A DNA stretch of 64,000 nt from assembly GCF_014529535.1 (NCBI RefSeq), contig NW_023503374.1, positions 3,224,001 through 3,288,000 of the forward strand, given 5' to 3'. The position numbers and the translations under genes are program-made. Origin of the DNA: Bradysia coprophila. Lineage: Eukaryota; Arthropoda; Insecta; Diptera; Sciaridae. Positions 56,556-64,000 of this stretch are shown here, one piece after another; positions within the stretch are counted from its first letter, which is position 1, and every line of letters begins with the position of its first letter. The notes under the pieces are model-generated. The model was not told where the DNA came from, searched no databases, and saw nothing but the letters and a program-made list of their open reading frames with translations.

Positions 56556-58391
56556 AAATTATTACGTTCGCCCAGGCAATGTAGATACACTTCCTTGTGT
56601 TAACAATCACTGCCAATTACGTTGTGATTCGAACGATCAGATAACACGTCGTCTCATCTGTTTACTGATTGCATTATCTTTCTGTGACAATTAAATGATA
56701 TTTAGATTGCACACAGAAAAACTAATGTTTATTCGCGATTCGAGAGATTATATTTATTTCTATAAGTACAATAAAGGTTACGTTCATCTCACTTCAGCTG
56801 CTCCTGCTGATATTATTACATCGGTTTGATGCATGCGGAATTGTCAAAACAAAGTGCTTTTGTTTAACGCGCAAAAGTTTAAAATTTATGGACGACGAAT
56901 CGACTGAGATAACAGAACCAAGGTGGGGATGTAATGTAATTTACGTCACAAGAACTGAAAGGTTTTCATTGTTCGTCTGAGCTTTACACATACTGAGATC
57001 ACCGAAAAAATGCTTAATTGATGAAATGAATGGTTTTCAGTGTAGAAGTATGAAATAGTTATTTTCCTAACGCATGCTAAAATGCTTTTTTAGCGAATGA
57101 AAGGTTTTCAGCTCGAGCCGGAGGAGAGTGCTGGAATCGAATTCGCTAAAAAAGCCTTTTAGCATAAAAGTTAGCAACAACGTTTTTCCTAAATGAAGTG
57201 CGAGAAATACGCGACGAAGTCGCGATATTTCAACACTAGTTCGAAAAAGACTAGACAGTGATGTAAAGTGCACTTTACCGCTCGCTGGCATGTAATAGTA
57301 TGTTACGTCACTGTTTGTAAATATCTGTTTAGGCAAGTGTGAGGTTTGCGGAATGAGCCGAAGGCGAGAGGAGTAATCACACGTGCCTAAACAAGCATTT
57401 ACAAGCAGTGACACATTTTACATGTTTGTGGACGGTAAGTGCATTTTCCCCGTCACAAACAGTGATGTGAAGCGCACTTTACCGTGCATAACTGGTATAA
57501 ACTGAATTAAGGTACGTTTGACCACTGTTTCGATCGTTGAGAAAATTCAATATGTCTTTCGACATGGTGCATGTTGTACGGCTTATGAAGGTTTGAAAAA
57601 ACTTTCCTAATTTCACATCGTATGAGACACAAAAGTCCAAACTTTATAAACTGAAGAAAATTATGTCATCCTGTGTCTGCGAAGTTAAAACTATGTTCTA
57701 TCCCAAACGACATACTCACCTAAATAGTGAATAGAGCATCGTGGTTATTTAGGATTTAACTTTAATGACAGCACTGAAAAAGTGTTACGTAATTTATGAA
57801 TGCTCCGGTAACAAAAAAAAAGTTGAGTTTGAGCATATTTACTTTGGGATGAATTGAGACCAATGCACTTTAAATATTCAGTGAGGTAAAAGATTTGAAA
57901 TAAGGAGAAGATTCTTGAAACGGAAAACCCACTGGTTTTTCCCAATTTAAGACGGAATTGAACTATTTCTATGGGAAAAATAAATATCGAAATTTTATCA
58001 ATAGTCATTTGTTCAACGAGATAATAAAAATGTTGTCACCCGAGAAAATGCAACATGTTTCACAACAAAGGCTTCCAAAGTTTCAGCGGCGAGGAGAAAA
58101 TAACTACTTTGTCACCTGCGTTACATCATTCGTTTGCTAAACAAAATTTAATTTAGTAGGCAGAGTGGACTGGTTTGTTCTCTCACACAGATATGATAGT
58201 ATGAATTCATGACTGAATGATAAATGTAGTGTGCGACAAAAGTTTTTTTTCCTAAACATTCCTAACTTAAAGGCATTTTTAAGCGAATGAGAGGTTTCCA
58301 GCTCTAGCTGCGTTAGGAAAATAATTACTTTCGTACTCAGTGAAATAAAAAAATTTTTCGCACGGTCCTCTTGGTTGAAACAAACAATCAA
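56556..58391. other. Gene-free stretch with a dispersed repeat
   Basis: 57299-57491 is the second copy of the repeat at 52781-52967. Around 57070-57165 and 58255-58325 the phrase TTTTTAGCGAATGA(A/G)AGGTTT(T/C)CAGCTC recurs. No coding region recognised. Confidence 0.45.
57299..57491 (+). repeat. Dispersed repeat, copy of 52781-52967
   Basis: Same order of blocks as 52781-52967. A further copy of the GTGATGTAAAGTGCACTTTACCG end lies just upstream at 57258-57282. Confidence 0.72.
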
Positions 58392-59378
58392 CAGAGTTCC
58401 TACTCCTCCTAAAATTCATAAAATTCATAAAATGGACCAAATCCTCCTAAAATCTCCAAAAATCTTCTAAAACTCCTAAAATTCCTAAAATGAGCTCGCA
58501 CTCTCGACGAAATTTTTTAATAATACTGAAAAACTAAAAACGGTAAAAACAGCAAAATTATGCGGCAATGAATTTGAACTTCTGTATGAACCTGACTCAA
58601 CTTGCGAAAACACTCCTTTCTTTGAGTCATGCAAATAGCGATCCTGAACGTGGATTTAGCGAAAATAAATACATTATCGAGGATCGCAGTTTGTTAGAAG
58701 ATCGTGTCACTTCGAACGTTTACGGACACATTGAATAATATAAACGTCACTGACTTCCTAATGAATCAACGTATTTTCCAGATATGCTCCAATGTACTTT
58801 ACTTTTCTCGAACAACAAAAAGTCGAGAAGGTAAATACTACTTAAGAATAAAGAGGCGGAAGATAATCTCAATAAAGCATCTTCACAAAAAAAAAATCGA
58901 GTTCACAAAAACTTTCCGATATCGAGAAATCTCTCCAGATCCAGTAGAAAAAAACTTTTTAGTGCACAAGAGCTGATAAATGATGGAAACAAAATTATGG
59001 TGAATCTTGTTAATTCGAAAGGCGCAGTCGACAAGAAAAACCTGATAAAGGATCAGTTGCTGGCTAGTCGAGACTGGTGTCGGAAAAGAGGAAATCATAA
59101 AAGTTTCAATTATTAAACTGCAGAAGGAAAAATATGTTTTGACAAAAAAAATACCTTTTTGTCAATTTTCTTAAACATTTTTAGTATTTTACGAAGTGTA
59201 TGAGAAACAGAGAAACAGAGCAAAAATTCCTCCGGAAATTGCTTATACAACCTTTCCCACATTTTAAAAAATTCCTCCTAAAATTACCTTCCAAATCTCC
59301 TAAAATACTCCTAAAATTTCCTTTAAAATTTTCTAAAATTCCTAATTTTAGGAGCCTTCCTAAGCCGTGGGAACTCTG
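58392..59378. mobile_element. hAT-type element H3, 987 bp, with transposase relic
   Basis: Ends CAGAGTTCC ... GGAACTCTG. AATCAA lies directly outside both ends (6 bp exact; 8 would be usual). Inside the left end are CCTCCTAAAATT-type units (58403-58490); inside the right end the same units recur in the same orientation (59265-59345). The interior contains a recognisable piece of hAT transposase, which anchors the whole H1-H3 group to hAT. Confidence 0.82.
58568..58738 (+). pseudogene. hAT transposase C-terminal dimerisation-domain relic
   Basis: A 56-codon frame ending in TAA reads LAKTLLSLSHANSDPERGFS followed by ENKYIIEDRSLLEDRV. That is the hAT C-terminal pattern: a leucine-rich lead, a conserved S-(H/N)-(A/S)-x-x-E-R-x-F-S core, and a following basic/acidic helix. 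The upstream coding region is degraded, and nothing after the TAA matches. It is a relic, not a working transposase. Confidence 0.7.
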
Positions 59379-59534
59379 AATCAATAATATAATCATTAGA
59401 AACAGCTTAGAAAAAGTGCATTTCCTTCATTGTATTGTGAAAATGTGTATTTTGATACCTCACCCTGACTCATACCTGCAAGCGCTTTTCGTCATGACAA
59501 TATTTTTATTGAAAACTTCCATCTTCTACAGACT

Positions 59535-59869
59535 CACGGTTGGTTTGAAGCGAGATTTAATAGGGATCGCCTACCACCATTATTTTTTTTCATATTATAA
59601 ATCAGTGATGATCTTCAAAGATTACTTTTTTTAGATGAAAAGTCTTAGAACTAGTCCCGCTACCGATCCCAATATAAGTCAGAATTAACTGCTACTCTAC
59701 CGGCCGTCGACGACACAGCTGCTGGTTCTCAGAAGCGGCCCAGCCGTTTGTTCTGATTTTTTCCTGTGTGATGTTCTTGTCCATCACTGATTTATAATAT
59801 GAAAAAAAAAAAAATATTGGTGGTCGGCGCTCGGCGGTCCCTATTTAATCTCGTTTCAAACCAACCGTG
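59535..59869. mobile_element. Inverted-end element, CACGGTTGGTTTGAAACGAG family
   Basis: CACGGTTGGTTTGAAGCGAG at the left pairs with CTCGTTTCAAACCAACCGTG at the right, and the inner parts pair through ATTTAATAGGGA and TTTTTTTTCATATTATAAAT. 335 bp. A left-half copy lies at 19004-19205. No clear target duplication. Confidence 0.75.
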
Positions 59870-59879
59870 GCTAAATTTA

Positions 59880-60784
59880 GAAATTGTAAATTGTTTAGAA
59901 ATATACTTGATGATAATTGTCGATACTTGATGGTAATTATTAAAATCGATTGTCGATAATTATGATATTCCATTATCAAAGCAATTATCGCCGATGCTTA
60001 TTGAATATTCCCTATTCTAACATTGGTAAAAACTAAATGTTTGCGTATAATTTTGGCTACCTTTTAATATCTAACCAAACCATCAACAACGGTTTATTTA
60101 TCATAATATAAAGTGTGACACATAGGTAACATATATAGGCAGGTAGTAAGTTTCATTACACAGACATGACATTTAAGTTTGTTGCGTGTGCTTTATCCTT
60201 CATAATTCATGGAACCGGACAAGTTTGAGTATACACGCGATTCCGTATCTTATCTTTGCATGGTTATCTACTCTTTATGTTTGAACAACATTTAATTTTT
60301 AATTTACCGGAATTGCAAATTCAGAAGTATTTTGTATAGTCATTCAGCAGACGATGTGTTTCATTCTTCGTTGTGCATCAGAAATTAATTAGATTGTATT
60401 AAAAAAACATAGCTAACGCCGACCCGTACGAAACCCCTATTCGTATCAAAAGCCTTTAATGTGAAACTCTTCATTTCTCTTACTTCATTTTCTTCTCTGC
60501 TGAAAAACTATTCTCCCTTTAAAATCACTTACATTATCCACTCTTTGCCTTGTTATCATATACAACTAAATTGCCGGAGGCAATATAGACAGCCCCGTAC
60601 GAAGACAAATTTCATAAATTCCTATTTAAACAGCTATATACCGCTATATTTAACTATATTTCACTATAAATAAACATTTCACAGATAAATATATGCTATT
60701 ATATAGCTCTATATGCCTGTATATAGCTCAATATAGCTGTATATAGGTATATATAGATGTCCGTATATGGAATCCCTGAAACCC
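59880..60784. other. AT-rich; R1 end fragments
   Basis: Two solo R1 ends at 60420-60435 (GACCCGTACGAAACC) and 60590-60605 (AGCCCCGTACGAAG). A TATAGCTNTATAT short-period repeat runs from about 60640 to 60760. No gene recognised. Confidence 0.5.
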
Positions 60785-61637
60785 CACACACATAACAAAT
60801 TATTTCCATGTTAACAGAAACTCTCTAAGTACCATTTTTCCCAAGATATTTCTATTTTACTAAAATCCAATATGGCCGCCGGCAGCCATTTTGTTAGGAG
60901 ACCGGAAATAGTACCGACGCTTTACATTCGTTAATACCTTTCAAACAAAAAAAATTCATGAAATTCGGTCAAAATTTACTCGAGATATTGTCAAAATACA
61001 CCACGTTCACTGTACTTCCGAGTAGCCAGATAAGAGCTCACTCCAAGAGACCTAGCTCACGCTCCGGAGAACATAATTTCATAAATTTTTTTTCCCTGAT
61101 TGGAACGGTCAATACCTATCTAATAAAGCTAAAACAGACGAAATATGTTCAAATGTGGCCGACCTACAAGCAAAAACTGCTTGCCGCCCTGTGCCTGTTC
61201 CACACCAAGGGGTCTAACTCACGAGTCGGTCATCCGATTTCCATAAACTTTTTTTTTGTCGATCGGTATTGTAAATACCTTTTATTTGACGTATCACTTA
61301 CAAGTTTAACGTTTAAATGTCCGGAGATATCTTCGAAAAACCGTAAAGCACTTATTGGGCCACAGCTCGGGAGGGGTCGATCCAAAATCACTCATCTTCG
61401 AACTTAGCCTGTCTTTTGACATTACCAAACGGGAAAAAAAAGAATTTTCAAAATCGGATGCGTTTTACTCAAGTTATCGTGCAGACAGACAGACGGACAG
61501 ACGGACATTTTTTTTTTCGCGGATTTGGCATCTCTAGACAACCACAATAGGTTTTCCCTTACTCAGGGAGTCCAATTCGACGTGTTACAAACGTATGCGT
61601 AAACCTATAAGACCCCAGTACTTCGTACGGGTCTAAA
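60785..61637 (+). repeat. Dispersed repeat family R1, copy 6
   Basis: Starts CACATAACAAATTATTTCCA (as copy 2), then ATATGGCCGCCGGCAGCCAT, GCCGACCTACAAGCAAAAAC (as copy 4), the ACAGACAGACGGACAGACGG run, and the right end AGTACTTCGTACGGGTCTAA. Confidence 0.75.
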
Positions 61638-61787
61638 CAGCATCAATTCAAGCATGTGTGGTACCATAGCACTCAGTAGCAGAGGTGTGGTGGTACTCTT
61701 ATACTGAAACTGGACAGTACCGAACAAATTTTGGCACTGTAAAGATTTTTGAACAATTTTTCATACAAAATAGTACTCTATTTGAAA

Positions 61788-62036
61788 CTAAGAGTAATTA
61801 TACCTAGAGAGGAAATTCCGAACAAAATTACGTAAAATATGTGGTTCCAACATGAAATACGAAATGTTTATTGGTATGTGTTTGCCCACTTAATTAAGAT
61901 GGCAAATTGAGTTATCAAAAGCGTCAACGCATACATGTATTGGTGTAAAATTATACGAAATGTGTATCTTATACAAAATAATGTTGAAACCACATTTCGT
62001 CGTGCAAATTTCGTCTCTAGTTATAATTACTCTTTG
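61788..62036. mobile_element. hAT-type MITE, relative of 16027-16584
   Basis: Left CTAAGAGTAATTATACCTAG, right TAGTTATAATTACTCTTTG, flanked by exact ATTTGAAA octamers (61780-61787 and 62037-62044). 249 bp; it shares only the ends and some subterminal sequence with the 558-bp element. Confidence 0.87.
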
Positions 62037-62044
62037 ATTTGAAA

Positions 62045-62585
62045 GCTGTTACTTTTGCTTGAAGTGCGTTGACAGCATTGATTCGAATTAATTAACAACG
62101 TTTTCGTGTGCGACCATAGCTTTCATGAACCAAAATGATTCCCACAACTTCCTCCCAAACACACTTATTTTCATATGAATCAAAATTTCAGCAAAATCTA
62201 TAACAACGCATTGGAGTTATCACTCTTCCACTTAGTTATATCCGAGGTTATCTCATTCAAAATACGAAATTTGTCATTTTTTCTTACAAATTTCAAAACT
62301 TTGAACTGCAGTATATCTCGATCAATTACGTTTGACAGCTCGTTGAACTCGTGCGGCTGCTTTTAAGACGTTGCTGTAAATATGTTCCTTTGTCCCAAAA
62401 AATGGACTTCCGTCACGTCTTTTACTGTGAATTTCAATTTTAATAATTAACTTGTTGAGTGTTCCTTTGGTTATACAAAAATTCATATCGGTTTTATTAT
62501 CTTATCTGGTTTATTTCAACGAGTATAGATTCTATATTACTACGACTACAGCTTATAAATTAACAACCTTATATACCATTGAATG
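62045..62585. other. 3' flank of the repeat-protein gene, nothing recognised
   Basis: AT-rich. Probably includes the 3' UTR of the gene on the minus strand. Confidence 0.4.
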
Positions 62586-64000
62586 TTACAACTTGAGAGC
62601 TTTAAGTTCCTTCTCCTGATTTTTATTTTTTGCCTCCAGCTCCTGTATTTTCTTTAACAGTTTGAAAATTTCATTATTTTTCTTTTCATTTTCCATGACT
62701 AAATCTTGAATTTTCTCCTCCAAAACGGGATTAATTGTTACATCATCGGGATCATCTAAATACGATTTAAAAATGTTACCATCTACTGTGATTAATTGCA
62801 AATTAAATTATTACCACTAGCATCCATGTCAGAAGCACCTTCTTTCGGTTTATTGGTTGAATCCTCTTTGGGAGGATCTTTGTTTGGAGGATTTTTTTTG
62901 GGAGAATCGTCTTTTGGTGGATTTTCTTTTGGATCTTTCGGAGGATCTTCTTTGGGGGAATCGTCTGTCGGTTGATTTTCTGTTTTTGGAGATTCTTTTT
63001 TGAGAGAATCGTCGTTCGGTGGATTTTCTTCTTTTGAAGATTCTTCTTTGGGAGCATCGACTTTCGGAGGATTTTCTTTTGGAGGATCTTCTTTGGGAGA
63101 ATCGTCTTTTGATGGATTTTCTTTTGGAGGATCTTCTTTGGGAGAATCGTCTTTTGGTGGATTTTCTTTTGGATCCTTCGGAGGATCTCCTTCAATAGGA
63201 TTTTCTTTGGAAGAATCGTCTTTCAGTGGATTTTCTTCTTTTGAAGATTCTTCTTTGGGTGAATCGTCTTTTGGTGGATTTTCTTTTGGATCTTTCGGAG
63301 GATCTTCTTCAGTAGGATTTTCTTTGGGGGAATCGTCTGTCTGGGGATTTTCTTTTGGATCTTTTGGAGGATCTTCTTCAGGAGGATTTTCTTTGGGGGA
63401 ATCGTCTGTCGGTGGATTTTCTTCTTTTGAAGATTCTTCTTTGGGGGAATCATCTTTTGGTGAATTTTCTTTTGGTTCTTTCGGAGAAACTTCTTCAGTA
63501 GGATTTTCTTTGGGGGAATCGTCTGTCGGGGGATTTTCTTCTTTCGGAGGATCTTCTTTGGGTGAATCGTCTTTCGGTGGAATTTCTTTTTTTGAAGGAT
63601 TTTCTTTCGGAGGATTTTCGTTTGTAGAATCGTCTTTGGGAGGATCGTCTTTCGAAGGTTTCGAAGGATCTTCTTCAGTAGGATTTGCTTTGGGGGAACC
63701 GTCTGTCGGTGGATTTTCTTTTTTTGTAGGAGCTTCTTTGGGAGAATCGTCTTTTGAAGGATCTTCTTCAGTAGGATTTTCTTTGGGTGAACCGTCTGTC
63801 GGTGGATTTTCTTTTTTTGTAGGAGCTTCTTTGGGAGAATCGTCTTTCGAAGGATCTTCTTCAGTAGGATTTTCTTTGGGTGAGCCGTCTGTCGGTAGAT
63901 TTTCTTTTTTTGTAGGAGCTTCTTTGGGAGAATCGTCTTTCGGAGGATCTTCTTCAGTAGGATTTTCTTTGGGGGAACCGTCTGTCGGTGGATTTTCTTT
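62586..64000 (-). CDS. Pro/Glu/Lys/Asp repeat protein, C-terminal part
   Basis: I do not recognise this gene. The minus-strand frame is open from the window edge down to 62840 (387 codons without a stop). It encodes charged repeats such as PTDGSPKENPTEEDPSKDDS followed by PKEAPTKKENP. Near the window edge these form perfect 31-residue (93-bp) units; further in they break into looser KEDPPKEN and KDDSPKE modules. I place a 53-nt intron at 62786-62838 (GAAG|GTGCTT ... CACAG|TAGATG), since the 29-nt alternative is too short. The last exon, 62586-62785, encodes YLDDPDDVTINPVLEEKIQD and a coiled coil (ENEKKNNEIFKLLKKIQELE) ending KALKL. The chain looks disordered, hydrophilic and phosphorylatable, tipped by an oligomerising helix. 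The N-terminus, and so any signal peptide, is outside the window. Confidence 0.75.
63500..64000 (-). repeat. 93-bp coding tandem repeat
   Basis: GTCTGTCGGT(G/A)GATTTTCTTTTT recurs at about 63701, 63795, 63888 and 63981, a spacing of 93 bp. Each unit encodes 31 residues. The units are nearly identical, which points to recent amplification or gene conversion. Confidence 0.85.

Noticed and set aside
62803-63453. Minus-strand frames rich in Lys/Ile/Pro (PKKILQKK type)
   Set aside because: They are a shifted frame of the repeat gene and are broken by stops; the acidic PKEDPPKEN frame is open to the window end and joins the coiled-coil exon in phase.

Overview
This window looks like AT-rich insect nuclear DNA. 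It has nine recognisable complete protein genes and one partial gene. Seven of the nine contain introns, mostly about 45-300 bp long with GT-AG ends and conserved eukaryotic products. It also holds a copia LTR element, a LINE, several hAT-type elements and many palindromic MITEs. A lower dipteran such as a fungus gnat is my best guess, but only from general character, so I hold the species level at low confidence.

Layout. 1-9 kb is repeat-dominated: a LINE reverse transcriptase fragment joined to an 18-19 bp minisatellite, a foldback MITE, a retroelement remnant carrying a hAT-like MITE, the 5' half of a copia element, and copies of a dispersed repeat whose ends read CCCGTACGAA. 9.9-11.4 kb is a nine-exon gamma-SNAP gene (minus). 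13.25-14.19 kb is a UBA-UBX gene (plus). 14.2-23.1 kb is repeats only. 23.13-25.56 kb is MAF1 (plus), with a retroelement fragment in its large first intron. 25.6-33.1 kb is repeats plus one tRNA-like cloverleaf. 33.2-35.1 kb is an SLC22-type transporter (minus). 38.4-40.0 kb is an intronless flavin monooxygenase and 44.7-45.2 kb an intronless DUF6314-like gene (both plus). 47.4-50.0 kb is Acinus (minus). 53.8-56.6 kb is a tail-to-tail pair, TMCO1 (plus) and FOXRED1 (minus). From 62.6 kb to the window end lies the 3' part of a Pro/Glu/Lys/Asp repeat protein (minus).

The conserved genes do separate jobs: vesicle fusion, ubiquitin/p97 handling, RNA polymerase III repression, solute transport, exon-junction/ASAP splicing, ER calcium leak and membrane insertion, and mitochondrial complex I assembly. 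They do not form a pathway. The two intronless genes at 38-45 kb stand out because both resemble families best known from microbes, and they are the best horizontal-transfer candidates. The mobile DNA is unusually legible: many elements have intact inverted ends and 8-bp target duplications that can be read directly. Three ~1-1.35 kb hAT-type elements share an architecture (short inverted ends plus direct-orientation subterminal short-repeat arrays) that may be an undescribed subfamily.
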